From the NCBI GenBank assembly GCA_040289295.1, contig PSLA01000004.1:44686-108685 (forward strand): a stretch of DNA of 64,000 nt. Reading direction: 5' to 3'. Numbering within the stretch: position 1 is the first letter of the stretch; each line of letters begins with the position of its first letter. The stretch is from J051 sp040289295. GTDB taxonomy: Bacteria > Armatimonadota > Fimbriimonadia > Fimbriimonadales > ATM1. Below, piece by piece: positions 24,848-33,670 of the stretch. Both the position numbers and the translations under genes were made by a program. The notes beneath the pieces were generated by a model. That model worked only from the letters and a program-made list of their open reading frames with translations, had not been told where the DNA came from and ran no database searches.

Positions 24848-25615
24848 CTACTCGAGGTCGAACAGTTCGTCCGTCGTGAGGTCTCCGTCTAAATCGAGTT
24901 CACCAAGGACGTTCGCTTTCCACGGCGCTGGATCGTAGTTACCGTAGCCGAAAGGCTGGTGTCGAAGCGTCGGCCTCCAAACGCGAGCGTGCGAATCGAC
25001 CCATACGACGACCCCAAAGCCGTTGTGCCGACCGTGAAAAGTTGGATATTCGGACGATGGCGGCTCAAGGTAGGTGCTACCCTCCAGTAGCGGTGCTCCG
25101 TACTGCCAAGTGTTGATGCGCGCGCAGTCCGCGAACAGCACCGTCATCGCCGGGTCGGCGATCTGCGAAACCTTCACGGGAATCGGCACCTCCCGATAGT
25201 CCGGCGGATCGAACCGGCTCGGAGAAAGATACGCGTAGTTGTAGCCGTAGCCGGTTAGACCGAGAGCGGTGCGCAGCTCGTTCCTGAACACCGGGCACGC
25301 CTGGATAGCGTCCGTTTGCATGTATGGGAAGAGAAAGCCCCGACTCTCATCCAGCCGGACGCCGTCCCAACTTCCCCACCAGTAGATAGTCTCGCCTGAT
25401 TGAGCAATTGATACACGCATGCACACATCATCATAGTCAGCGGTGTACAGTGTCCAAGCAAGTCCTATCTGACGAACCTGGGTGAGGCATTGGGTCTTCT
25501 TCGCTGCATCCTTCGCCCTTGCGAAAACGGGGAAAAGGATCGCTGCGAGGATCGCAATGATCGCGATTACGACGAGAAGTTCGATGAGCGTGAATGCCCT
25601 GTTTGTGTTTTTCAT
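24848..25615 (-). CDS. Type II pseudopilin under cobalamin-riboswitch leader
   Basis: 255 residues from the ATG at 25615. N-terminus KNTNRAFTLIELLVVIAIIAILAAILFPVFARAKDAAKKTQCLTQVRQIGLAWTLYTADYDD is a complete class III prepilin signal and helix. The remainder has the WWGSWDG, CPVFRNELR, DPAMTVLFADCARINTWQYGAPLL and HGRHNGFGVVVWVDSHARVWRP motifs of DUF1559-like secreted proteins, and it ends in an acidic DLDGDLTTDELFDLE resembling a dockerin/EF-like calcium loop. Its leader holds a B12 aptamer and an SD-masking hairpin, so expression is predicted to fall when cobalamin is abundant. Confidence 0.92.
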   Translation of the reverse strand: MKNTNRAFTLIELLVVIAIIAILAAILFPVFARAKDAAKKTQCLTQVRQIGLAWTLYTADYDDVCMRVSIAQSGETIYWWGSWDGVRLDESRGFLFPYMQTDAIQACPVFRNELRTALGLTGYGYNYAYLSPSRFDPPDYREVPIPVKVSQIADPAMTVLFADCARINTWQYGAPLLEGSTYLEPPSSEYPTFHGRHNGFGVVVWVDSHARVWRPTLRHQPFGYGNYDPAPWKANVLGELDLDGDLTTDELFDLE

Positions 25616-25622
25616 TTGTGTT

Positions 25623-25642
25623 CCTCCAATGCTCGTTGGAGG
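25623..25642 (-). promoter_or_regulatory. SD-sequestering hairpin
   Basis: On the minus strand CCTCCAA, loop CGAGCA, TTGGAGG. The 3' arm contains the SD (GGAGG) of the pseudopilin starting at 25615, so the hairpin would block ribosome binding. It sits at the end of the cobalamin-riboswitch expression platform. Confidence 0.75.
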
Positions 25643-25699
25643 GTCGCCGCACGCGGAAACAGGGCATCCGCTTTGTCGGCATCGTCCCGTGCTCGCGGC

Positions 25700-25815
25700 C
25701 GACGACCAACCCAACCGCGCGAGACGGGTCATCGGGCTTAGGGCGCGGACGCCCCACACCGTTGCGGCACAGCCCCGGTCTCACACCGGAGTTCCCCCGC
25801 TTTCGCGCGCTTTGC
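25700..25815 (-). promoter_or_regulatory. Cobalamin riboswitch aptamer
   Basis: Read 5'-3' on the minus strand: closing helix CGCGCGA (25809-25803) with TCGCGCG (25722-25716); GCGGG with CCCGT; the conserved GGGAAC; CTCCGG-TGTGAGA-CCGGGG; GCTGTGCCGCAACGGTG (the B12-box-like GCCGCAAC element); a GGGCG-TCCG-CGCCC hairpin; then AAGCCCGATGACCCGTC, the consensus 3' half. The order and conserved loops match the cobalamin riboswitch, a short form without the large peripheral helices. The approximate boundaries are by eye. Confidence 0.88.
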
Positions 25816-25818
25816 AGA

Positions 25819-25938
25819 TTATTTGACGGGCAACGACCGCGAAAGGCCGCACCGTCGCCTGGGTGCCTGCGCCGCTCCAGGCAGGGCGGCTGCCACGGCG
25901 AGCAGGCAGAGGGCGGAGTTGACAAAAAGCCGCCTCAC
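25819..25938 (-). CDS. 39-residue signal-peptide-like ORF upstream of the riboswitch
   Basis: From GTG 25938 to TAA 25819-25821. The first 25 residues form a textbook signal peptide with an AQA cleavage site (MRRLFVNSALCLLAVAAALPGAAQA), then PRRRCGLSRSLPVK and stop, eight nt before the aptamer. A TATACT lies eight nt before the GTG. It may be a tiny secreted peptide, a leader peptide, or the stump of a lost exported protein. No homologue is recognised. Confidence 0.5.
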   Translation of the reverse strand: MRRLFVNSALCLLAVAAALPGAAQAPRRRCGLSRSLPVK

Positions 25939-25946
25939 CATACCCC

Positions 25947-25952
25947 AGTATA
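25947..25952 (-). promoter_or_regulatory. -10 box for the small ORF/riboswitch transcript
   Basis: TATACT on the minus strand, eight nt before the GTG at 25938. The same GTATAC palindrome may also serve the divergent gene at 26021. Confidence 0.45.
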
Positions 25953-26020
25953 CGATACAATGGAGCAAGCCGATGCGCCCCGGCGCGATTGGCATCCAGG
26001 GCTGCCTCTACTAGGAGGAA

Positions 26021-27706
26021 ATGAAGATCAAACTGTTCGCAGGTTTGGTGTTTTTCTCAGGGGTCGCACTTCTGGTGCCCTCCCACCCCCCGCAAGGGTC
26101 CACCGAGACCAAATGGCAGCGTACCGTGCTGGTTGATCCCGACCACGGCACCTCCGGCAACATCTCGGACGCCGGCACGGTCAAGGGCGGTATCCAGATC
26201 GTCTTGGATAACCGTAGGAACGCGAACGAGTCTTGGACGGTGCTGGTCAACCCAGGCGAGTATGTGGTGGGCGAAAACGACGATCCGATCGAGCTGTCCG
26301 GCACGAATGCACGCAACATCAGCATCGTGGGCGTGAATCCGGAGTCGTGTATCATCAACGTAACCGCCTCCGGGGTGCCCGGCATCAAGATCACGAGCGG
26401 ACAAGAGAGCGTCCGCAACAACGCCATTCGCAACCTGACCATCAAGACCGCAGGCGGCCACGGAATCGAGATCGTGAAGGGTCAAGGCGGCAGCACGCCC
26501 AAGGGCATCACAATGGAGAACTGCATCATCCGCGCGGACGGCACGTCAGGCATCGGCATCGAAGTGCATACCGTCAATGACCTGTTCGTGCTGGGCTGCG
26601 ACATTCGTAGCGATGACGCCCAAGGCGTTCACTTCCAGAGTACGCAGGGGATTGCCGCGTAGAGCCTCCATAGGAACGTACTCTTCGAGGGTAGCACTAT
26701 CAGCGCCAAGGACATCGGCGCAGAGATTCAGTCGTTCCTATCGCCTTTTGTCATCCGCGATTCTCTTGTTGAGGCACGTGGTCCATCGAGTGGCACAACA
26801 TGTCGCATTAGGTACGAGAAGCTGTCGTCAGGACAGGATTTTCTTGCAGTCATTGCTACGCGCATCCGTGCGATCAACGATGCGGTGGATGGTGACGAGG
26901 CGATTGTCCTCTTCAGTGACCCTGGCTCCGTCCGTAGCGTCGGCTCCACGTTCGAGGCGCGCACCGCAAAGGCGGCAGTCTACGGCATCAAGAGCGGAAA
27001 CTACGACGACGTTCGGTTTGAGTTTACGGGCTGCGTATTCATGACGTCGTGCAACGACGAACGGCAGTCTAATGTGTTCGACATCTGGGGCGAGGTGACG
27101 ACCGGCGACAAGGACATGTTCGTTCGAGGTTGCGACTTCTCTAAGTGGTTCGGCGTCATTCAGGCACTGGGTCCTCCACGTACGCAAGTTGAGCGTATCC
27201 TGAACGTGAACGCCGCCTCTGACACGGCGATCCACAGCAGTATCCAGTTGAGCGGCAGCGAGCAAGAGAACACCACGTCCATCACCAATCCTGACGCGTA
27301 TCGAGCGTTGAAGGTCGTGGCCGTGGGGACGTGGGCAAGCAGCACGGATGTCTGGATTGTGGGCACGAACCTCACGTGCAACCCGGTTACCGATAAGATC
27401 GCGCTTCCCTCCGGCAACAACCCCTCCTCCGAAGGCAAGAAGTCGTTCAAGACCGTAAGCAAGGTCATCGTTCCCGCTGCGGAGCAGGGGCAGTTGCAGA
27501 CGATCAAAGTCGGCACGACGGACAAGCTCGGCCTCTCCTCTCCGCTGTCGGCAACGAGCGATGTGCCGCAGTGGTCGAAGGTCTCAGGCAGCGCCTGGCA
27601 GATTCAGACCTCGCTGCTGACGCTTGACGTGAACGACGCCACCGTCAACCCGGGCGCCATCTCTGCGGGCGACTCCTTCGAGTTCACTTACCTCACCGCG
27701 GCGTAG
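26021..27706 (+). pseudogene. Secreted right-handed beta-helix protein interrupted by an in-frame TAG
   Basis: The ATG at 26021 has AGGAGGAA upstream and encodes a signal peptide. The first 213 codons show parallel beta-helix rungs (TVLVNPGEYVVGENDDPIELSG, NISIVGVNPESCIINVT, IRNLTIKTAGGHGIEIVKG). TAG at 26660-26662 follows QGIAA; the same frame then stays open for 347 more codons (SLHRNVLFEGSTISAKDIGAE onward) with continuing rungs and a terminal beta domain. One TGG-to-TAG or CAG-to-TAG change would explain it. Recent nonsense mutation, consensus error or readthrough are all possible. Function unknown, perhaps polysaccharide binding or cleavage. Confidence 0.8.
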
Positions 27707-27775
27707 GCCGGGCGAAGCCAACCTGCTCCGGCGCCCTGTTTTCGTCGCGGGAACCGGTACCATGCGCAGGAACGA

Positions 27776-28162
27776 ATGAGCGCGAACGTCCGCTTTTACA
27801 ACTGTCTCAACTGCCCGGCGTGGTGCTGCACGTACACCCGCATTCCGGTGACCGAACGCGACATCAAGCGGCTTGCCAAGCACTTCGGCATCACGCCCAG
27901 CGAAGCCAAGAGACGATTCACCCGTAAGGGCGAGGAGCCCGGAGAGATCGTGCTCCGGCACCAGAAAGATGAATACTTTGGCAGCGCCTGCCGGTTTCTG
28001 GACGTAAAGACCCGGCACTGCACCATCTATAAAGCCCGCCCCGCCGCCTGCCGAGCCTATCCCGGGAACGTTCGATGCGGCTACTACGACTTCCTGATGG
28101 CGGAGCGCGCCCGACAGGAGGACGACGACCACGTTGCAACGACCGACCATCGGCTCCTGTGA
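27776..28162 (+). CDS. YkgJ family cysteine-cluster protein
   Basis: 128 residues. Cysteine motif CLNCPAWCC near residues 10-18, then C at FGSACRFLD, HCTIY, and RPAACRAYPGNVRCGYYDF. This is the zinc/iron-chelating YkgJ (formerly UPF0153) pattern; biochemical role unknown. The C-terminus is polar. It is separated from the neighbours by short gaps and may be transcribed with the MlaD gene. Confidence 0.92.
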   Translation: MSANVRFYNCLNCPAWCCTYTRIPVTERDIKRLAKHFGITPSEAKRRFTRKGEEPGEIVLRHQKDEYFGSACRFLDVKTRHCTIYKARPAACRAYPGNVRCGYYDFLMAERARQEDDDHVATTDHRLL

Positions 28163-28215
28163 AGCTCGCGGCGCGCAGGGCAGTGTAACAGTCTTGAATT
28201 GATGGAGGCGAACCA

Positions 28216-29616
28216 ATGGAATCAGCGTGGAAAGTCGGACTCTTAGTGGTTATTGCCGGTCTACTCGTCGCCACGGGCTATCAACTCGTGGGAGAACGTC
28301 TGTTCAGAGAACCGGTTGACCTGTACTACGCCGAAGGGCCAGACGTTGCCGGCATTCAACCAGGCGCCGCAGTCTCGGTGGCAGGCGTGGTCGTTGGCAG
28401 GGTGCGCGACGTCGGGCTTTCCGACGCAGCGCAAGCGCGACTCACTTTGGCGCTGAAACGAGGTACCCGCATCATCGAAGGCTCGCAGGTCGAGATCCCT
28501 TCAAGCCTGATCAGCATCGGTGAGCAACGAGTAGCCATCGTGCCGCCCAAAGCCGGCGAAGGCGCTTACCTAACTCCCGGAGCCACCCTGCCAATCGTGA
28601 AGGAGACTTCGCTAAGCGACATCCTGGCGACAAGCAAGGACATGATCGCTGAGTTGAACCGCACACTTGTTGCGACGCGAGAGTTGCTTTCGGACAAGGA
28701 GCTTAAGGACCAGATACAGAAGGTGCTCAAGAGCACCGACGCCACTATTCGACACGCGGGCAGCCTGATGGCAGAGACGCGCGGCGTCATCGCCGAGAAC
28801 CGGAACACCGTTCGCGACACACTACGCGAGGCGGCAATCGCCGTGGTGCAACTGCGCGAGGGCGTCGAAGCGGTGAACGCAATCGTCTCCGACCCGAGAA
28901 TCCGCGCGAATGTTACGGAAATGCTGAACACCCTTGCAGGCACGGCGAAGCGCGCGGACGAACTGGTCGCTAACCTAAACGCGCTGGTTACCGACCCCGA
29001 CCTGCGCCTTGCGATTGACAACACGCTGGCGAACACAGAGCGAATCTCGAAAACTGGCGTCGACATCGCGGCGGACGTTAAGCAGATGACCAGCGACGGC
29101 AAGGTGGTCTCCGCCAAGGCAATCGAAATTGCGGAGAAGGCGAGCGCCATTGCGGACGAGGCCAAGGTGCTGCTCGAGAAACTGAACGAGTTCATTGACA
29201 AGCTTCCCAGCGATATCCGTCTTCCTCGGCCGTTCTTCCAGCTGGAAGCCGGTTGGAATATCGAGCGCGATGCCGTCCAGACCGAACTGCTCGTCGGCTA
29301 TCCGCTCCGGCCAGGTGCAACGCTTTACGGTGGAGTCTACGACCTGACGGAGCGCAACCGGCTAACCCTTCAATACGGTCAGGAGTACCAGGACCTGACG
29401 CTGCGCTACGGCGTGTTCGCATCAAAGGCAGGCGTTGGGGTAGACTGGCGCCCCTGGAACTGGCTGGGTCTCACGGCGAACCTGTTCGACCCAAACGACC
29501 CGCAGTTCGACTTCCGCGCCCGCTTCCTAATCGGCCGAGACGCGTTCGGCTGGGCAGGGGTGAACAGTCTGTTCGGAAGGAACGAACCGATTCTCGGCTT
29601 GGGCGTAAAGAGGTAA
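28216..29616 (+). CDS. MCE/MlaD family protein
   Basis: 466 residues; SD-like GGAGGCG before the ATG. One N-terminal membrane anchor (VGLLVVIAGLLVATGYQLV), an MCE domain (DVAGIQPGAAVSVAGVVVGRVRDVGLS, SQVEIPSSLISIGEQRVAIVPP), a long helical coiled-coil region (about residues 140-325), then a C-terminal beta domain (FQLEAGWNIERDAVQTELLVGYPLRPGATLYGGVYDLTERNRLTLQYGQEY) like an outer-membrane strand set. MlaD-type proteins bridge membranes for lipid transport; no mlaE/mlaF ATPase genes are adjacent, so partners must lie elsewhere. Confidence 0.92.
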   Translation: MESAWKVGLLVVIAGLLVATGYQLVGERLFREPVDLYYAEGPDVAGIQPGAAVSVAGVVVGRVRDVGLSDAAQARLTLALKRGTRIIEGSQVEIPSSLISIGEQRVAIVPPKAGEGAYLTPGATLPIVKETSLSDILATSKDMIAELNRTLVATRELLSDKELKDQIQKVLKSTDATIRHAGSLMAETRGVIAENRNTVRDTLREAAIAVVQLREGVEAVNAIVSDPRIRANVTEMLNTLAGTAKRADELVANLNALVTDPDLRLAIDNTLANTERISKTGVDIAADVKQMTSDGKVVSAKAIEIAEKASAIADEAKVLLEKLNEFIDKLPSDIRLPRPFFQLEAGWNIERDAVQTELLVGYPLRPGATLYGGVYDLTERNRLTLQYGQEYQDLTLRYGVFASKAGVGVDWRPWNWLGLTANLFDPNDPQFDFRARFLIGRDAFGWAGVNSLFGRNEPILGLGVKR

Positions 29617-29624
29617 GCGATTCG

Positions 29625-30248
29625 ATGAAGGTGATTTTGAAGCAGACGGTTGCGAAGGTTGGCAAAGCGGGGCACGTCGCCAACGTCGCCGACGGGCTCG
29701 CGAGGAACTTCCTGTTCCCTCGCGGCATGGCTGTTCCGGCAACGCGAGAGAACCTCGCACGCCTCGAAAGGGAGCGCGCCACGATGGACGAGGCAGCCGC
29801 GAAGACGCTCGACGGCGCGCGAGACAAAGCCGAGAAGATCGATGGCAAGGTCATCCGCCTCGTGGGCAAGACCGCGCCGAACCAAACGAAACTTTTTGGC
29901 CAGATCACAACCGCAGATATAGCTCAAGCAATTGAGTCAGAGGTTGGCGTTGCAGTGGATCGCCGACAGGTTGCCCTGCTTCACCCGATCCGCCGCCTAG
30001 GCGTTTACGACGTTCTGATTGACCTCCATCGCGAAGTGGACGCGCACATCCGCCTCGAAGTGGTTGACGAGAACGGCTGGCTGGGACAAACTATAACCGA
30101 GCAGCGCCCCGCGCTGGCAGGCGAGGAGGCTGCCAACGAGAAACCCGCGGCCGAGGCCAAAGATGCCGTGACCAGCGGTGACGCACGCGCCGAATCGGCG
30201 GTCGAGGCACATGCCGACGCAGGAGCGACCGACGGGGGCGGCGAATAG
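29625..30248 (+). CDS. rplI: Ribosomal protein bL9, with C-terminal extension
   Basis: 207 residues from the ATG at 29625. N-domain MKVILKQTVAKVGKAGHVANVADGLARNFLFPRGMAVPAT and C-domain GKTAPNQTKLFGQITTADIAQAIE are standard. The usual length is near 150; here about 55 extra residues, rich in Ala, Glu and Asp, follow LGQTITEQRP. The rplI-dnaB order is widely conserved. The frame continues upstream through the MlaD gene in another register and is a shadow there. Confidence 0.96.
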   Translation: MKVILKQTVAKVGKAGHVANVADGLARNFLFPRGMAVPATRENLARLERERATMDEAAAKTLDGARDKAEKIDGKVIRLVGKTAPNQTKLFGQITTADIAQAIESEVGVAVDRRQVALLHPIRRLGVYDVLIDLHREVDAHIRLEVVDENGWLGQTITEQRPALAGEEAANEKPAAEAKDAVTSGDARAESAVEAHADAGATDGGGE

Positions 30249-30257
30249 AACCTGGGC

Positions 30258-31655
30258 GTGAACGACCCGGGCCGCCTGACACCACCTCCGCATAGTCTCG
30301 AAGCCGAGATGGTGGTGCTCGGATGCGCCCTGCAATCCGAGCGAGCGGCAGACCTCATCCTTTACCGGCTCCAAGAGCAAGACTTCTATAGCCCAACCCA
30401 TCGCATGATCTTTCGCGCGATGCTGTCGCTCCAAAAGTCATACCGACGCATTGACGTCCTGACATTGAAAGAGGAGCTCGCCCTCCGCGGAGACTTTGAG
30501 AAGATCGGAGGCGCCGAGTACCTCGAGCAACTGGTCGCCAGCGTGCCGTCACCAGAATATGCCGAGCACTATAGCGACATCGTCGTCGACCGTGCCATCC
30601 TCCGCGACCTGCAGGCCGCGGCCCAGCACATTCTCAAGAGCGTCGGTGAGCAAGAAGGAACCATTCAGGAGAAAATCATCGAGGCGGAACGCGCCGTGTT
30701 CGAGGTTACGCGGCGCCGTGTCGGCAAGGACTTCGTCCCCCTCTCGGAACTTACCCACCAGTTCTATGAAGACGTCGAGCGAAAGGCGGAGACCGGAGAA
30801 ACGATTCAGGGGCTTCAGACAAACCTTGTCGACCTCGACCACATCGTGACCGGCTTCTACCCTGGCAACCTTGTAGTGCTGGCAGCTCGACCGGCTGTCG
30901 GGAAGACCTCGCTGGCTCTGTCGTTCGCGTACAACGCGGCAGCGAAGACGAAGCAGCCGGTTGCGATCTTCAGCCTGGAGATGTCGAGCCTGGAGATTGT
31001 CCGGCGAGTCGTAACGACTATCGCTCGCGTAGACGCCAGCGTACTGAAGAGGCCTGGACGCATCCGCGACGAGGACACCGAGAGAATCGTGCATGCGTGC
31101 GACAGACTGTACGATGTGAACATCTTCGTTGACGACAGTTCGGACATCAGCCCCTTTGAGATGCTCGGCAAGTGCCGGAGGTTGGCGGCAGAGCATGGCA
31201 AGCTGGCTCTGGTAGTCGTTGACTACCTGCAACTGATGCGGGCGCCAACGCGCACCGAGAACCGCGTCCAGCAGGTAGCCGAAATCGCACGCGGACTCAA
31301 GAACATGGCGAAAGAACTCGAGGTGCCCGTGGTCGCTCTGTCGCAATTGTCCCGCCAAGTCGTGCATCGAGAGAAGCAGATTCCCCAGCTGAGCGACCTC
31401 CGAGAGTCCGGCTCGATCGAAGCGGATGCGGACGTTGTGTTGATGCTCTACCCCGTGCCGAGAAAGGAGGATGAGGGCGACTCCGTCGAGCCACTCGACA
31501 CAACCGTCCCCAGGCCCGTCGCAATTCTCGTTCGCAAGAACCGCAACGGGCCGACAGGAATAGCGCCGGTCGCATTCATTCCCGCTTACACCGAGTTCTC
31601 AAACGCTGACCATGACCTGCGCGACGAGGTGTTCCGGGCGGTGGGTGGCGCGTGA
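30258..31655 (+). CDS. dnaB: Replicative DNA helicase DnaB
   Basis: 465 residues from GTG 30258. N-terminal helical domain (PHSLEAEMVVLGCAL), Walker A RPAVGKTS at residues 211-218, Walker B LVVVDYLQLM, and the RecA-like motifs LSQLSRQVVHREKQIPQLSDLRESGSIEADADVV. The ring helicase unwinds DNA ahead of the replisome. It is linked to rplI upstream and its TGA overlaps the purD GTG by 4 nt. Confidence 0.98.
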   Translation: MNDPGRLTPPPHSLEAEMVVLGCALQSERAADLILYRLQEQDFYSPTHRMIFRAMLSLQKSYRRIDVLTLKEELALRGDFEKIGGAEYLEQLVASVPSPEYAEHYSDIVVDRAILRDLQAAAQHILKSVGEQEGTIQEKIIEAERAVFEVTRRRVGKDFVPLSELTHQFYEDVERKAETGETIQGLQTNLVDLDHIVTGFYPGNLVVLAARPAVGKTSLALSFAYNAAAKTKQPVAIFSLEMSSLEIVRRVVTTIARVDASVLKRPGRIRDEDTERIVHACDRLYDVNIFVDDSSDISPFEMLGKCRRLAAEHGKLALVVVDYLQLMRAPTRTENRVQQVAEIARGLKNMAKELEVPVVALSQLSRQVVHREKQIPQLSDLRESGSIEADADVVLMLYPVPRKEDEGDSVEPLDTTVPRPVAILVRKNRNGPTGIAPVAFIPAYTEFSNADHDLRDEVFRAVGGA

Positions 31656-32926
31656 AGGTCCTTGTGCTAGGCGGAGGCGGCAGAGAGCACGCACTCGCGT
31701 GGCGGCTATCGCAGAGCGAATCCGTCTCACAGGTAGTCGCGCTGCCGGGGAATCCCGGCATCGGTGAGTGCGCACGGCTGATTCCAGGCGACCCGAACGA
31801 CCCGGCGACAGTTGTGGAAGCCGCCAAGTCCGAGGGCGCCGCGCTCGTCGTGGTCGGCCCGGAGGCGCCTCTCATCGCAGGCGTGGCGGACAAGTTACGA
31901 GAGGCAGGCATTGACGTCTTCGGCCCCGTAGCGGCGGCGGCGCAGATCGAGGGCAGCAAGGCGTTCGCCAAGCAGTTGATGCAAAAGGTGGGCGTGCCCA
32001 CTGCACAGTTCGGCACTTTTGCCGAGATCGCGGATGCGGAGCAATTCATCAGAGAGATGGATGCACAAGGTCGCAAGATCGTGGTCAAGGCAAGTGGAGC
32101 TGCCCTGGGCAAGGGGGCAATCGTGTGCGACGACGCCGATGAAGCGGTGGAGGCGGCTCGAAGGATGCTGGTGGCCCGCGAGTTTGGCGAGGCGGGGGAG
32201 GTGATCGTCGTCGAAGAACGTCTGACCGGCCGAGAGCTCAGCCTGTTCGCACTCTGCAACGGCGAGGAGTACGTCTTGCTGCCGTGCGCACAAGACTACA
32301 AGCGCGCCGAGGACGGGGACAAAGGGCCGAACACCGGCGGCATGGGCGCGTTCTCGCCAGTCGAGGATGTGAGCAACGCGCAACTTGAGGCCCTCGGGCG
32401 GGCGTTCATCGCGCCGATCGTTCGGCACTTCCGTAGCAAGGGCACACCCTACGTCGGCGTCCTATACGCCGGACTGATGATGACGCCGATGGGCCCGTTC
32501 GCCCTTGAATACAACGCGCGGTTCGGCGACCCGGAGGCTCAAGCAATCCTACCGCGCCTGCGCGGAGATCTCGGCGCGCTCCTCGTCGCCGCGGCGCGCG
32601 GCGAACGCCTCTCCGCCCCGGAGGTGGACCCACGTCATTCGGTCGTAGTTGTGGTGGCGGCGCGCGGATACCCCGGAACGTATCGGAAGGGATTGCCATT
32701 GCCGAACGTGTCGCTCTCCAACGGAATATTGCTGTTTCACGCGGGAACTCAGGAGCAAGGAGGAAAGGTGGTCAGCTCGGGCGGCAGGGTGTTGAACGTC
32801 GTTGCACTTGCGGACTCGCGCGAGGAGGCGGCGCGCTCAGCGTACGCGTCCCTCGAAGGATTGTCGTACGACTGGCACTTTCGACGGGACATCGGGGCTG
32901 CACCCTCCGGTCGGGCGAGCGGATGA
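31652..32926 (+). CDS. purD: Phosphoribosylamine-glycine ligase
   Basis: 424 residues from GTG 31652, overlapping dnaB (GTGA). ATP-grasp enzyme of purine synthesis step 2. Motifs: VLGGGGREHALAWRLSQS at the N-terminus, VVGPEAPLIAGVADKL, the grasp loop KASGAALGKGAIV, the PurD signature YNARFGDPEAQ, and the C-terminal GYPGTYRKGLP. Full length and no oddities. Being translationally coupled to dnaB is unusual but plausible in this compact genome. Confidence 0.98.
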   Translation: MKVLVLGGGGREHALAWRLSQSESVSQVVALPGNPGIGECARLIPGDPNDPATVVEAAKSEGAALVVVGPEAPLIAGVADKLREAGIDVFGPVAAAAQIEGSKAFAKQLMQKVGVPTAQFGTFAEIADAEQFIREMDAQGRKIVVKASGAALGKGAIVCDDADEAVEAARRMLVAREFGEAGEVIVVEERLTGRELSLFALCNGEEYVLLPCAQDYKRAEDGDKGPNTGGMGAFSPVEDVSNAQLEALGRAFIAPIVRHFRSKGTPYVGVLYAGLMMTPMGPFALEYNARFGDPEAQAILPRLRGDLGALLVAAARGERLSAPEVDPRHSVVVVVAARGYPGTYRKGLPLPNVSLSNGILLFHAGTQEQGGKVVSSGGRVLNVVALADSREEAARSAYASLEGLSYDWHFRRDIGAAPSGRASG

Positions 32927-32996
32927 CTCGCGCTCGGCAAGCGCTGGAACCCGAGGCACCATAAGGGAGTAGGCTGTAAACAGCAGACACGGAAAG

Positions 32997-33602
32997 ATGT
33001 TAACCCTATCCTTGATCGCATCGGTCGCCCTGTCCGGCACCTACTTTGAAGCGCGAACCTGTTCGGTTTTCGCCGGGCCGTGCCACGTTTCGGGCGAGGT
33101 AATGACGGACGGTCGAACTGCGGTTGTCGCTGTGGAGTTCGACTCCGGTGCGCTCGCGGGCTACCGGGCGGCGGCGGTGATTCAATCCGATCGCAACCTG
33201 ACGTTCGATGACGAGCGCCGAAGCGTTCTTTACCTCGACGCTCGGGCGTCAGACGTCAAGCAGGCGGCGATACGCGAGGCATTGGAGCGGCGCTCCGGGA
33301 TCGCGCTGGGCGCAATCGTAGCGGTGACGCGCGCGGAGATTTCGATGGCCGTGAGCGGAAAACACGCTTCCGTCGAAGTTCGCGAGTTCGACACCGGCCG
33401 GCTTCTCTACTCCGCTCGCACGAGCGGGAGAGAGTGCCTTGCTTGCAGCATGCCCGGCGAGTTGTGGTACTCGCCGCTGAGCCGCGGGGCCTCTGCAGAT
33501 TTCGCAACGGTGGAGGAGCACCGTCTCGCGGACGGGCGCCTCGGCGAAACGTACGTGCGCCGAGATGAAGCGGCTGCGTTCGTTGGTCGGTTTGTTTGGT
33601 AG
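32997..33602 (+). CDS. Secreted protein, DUF1326-like
   Basis: 201 residues with a short signal-like start (MLTLSLIASVALS) followed by GTYFEARTCSVFAGPCHVSGEVMTDG, resembling the opening of DUF1326 proteins, where conserved cysteines sit in a similar context. Two further Cys occur in RECLACSMPGELWY. No catalytic motif is identified. GGAAAG precedes the ATG. Family assignment is tentative. Confidence 0.6.
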   Translation: MLTLSLIASVALSGTYFEARTCSVFAGPCHVSGEVMTDGRTAVVAVEFDSGALAGYRAAAVIQSDRNLTFDDERRSVLYLDARASDVKQAAIREALERRSGIALGAIVAVTRAEISMAVSGKHASVEVREFDTGRLLYSARTSGRECLACSMPGELWYSPLSRGASADFATVEEHRLADGRLGETYVRRDEAAAFVGRFVW

Positions 33603-33625
33603 CACGCTATCGGTGGCGCGAAAGA

Positions 33626-33651
33626 GGGAGCGGCGATGTCTCGCCGCTCCC
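33626..33651. terminator. Bidirectional terminator
   Basis: GGGAGCGGCGA, loop TGTC, TCGCCGCTCCC (11 bp), followed on the plus strand by TTTGCGTTTG, and located between two convergent genes. Confidence 0.75.
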
Positions 33652-33670
33652 TTTGCGTTTGCGTTGGAGG

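Noticed and set aside
25437..25925. A 162-codon minus-strand open frame across the riboswitch
   Set aside because: Arg/Pro-rich with no motif; the pseudopilin, riboswitch and small ORF explain this strand.
26660..26662. Pyrrolysine at the TAG codon
   Set aside because: No pyl genes in the window and no precedent for this family; mutation or error is simpler.
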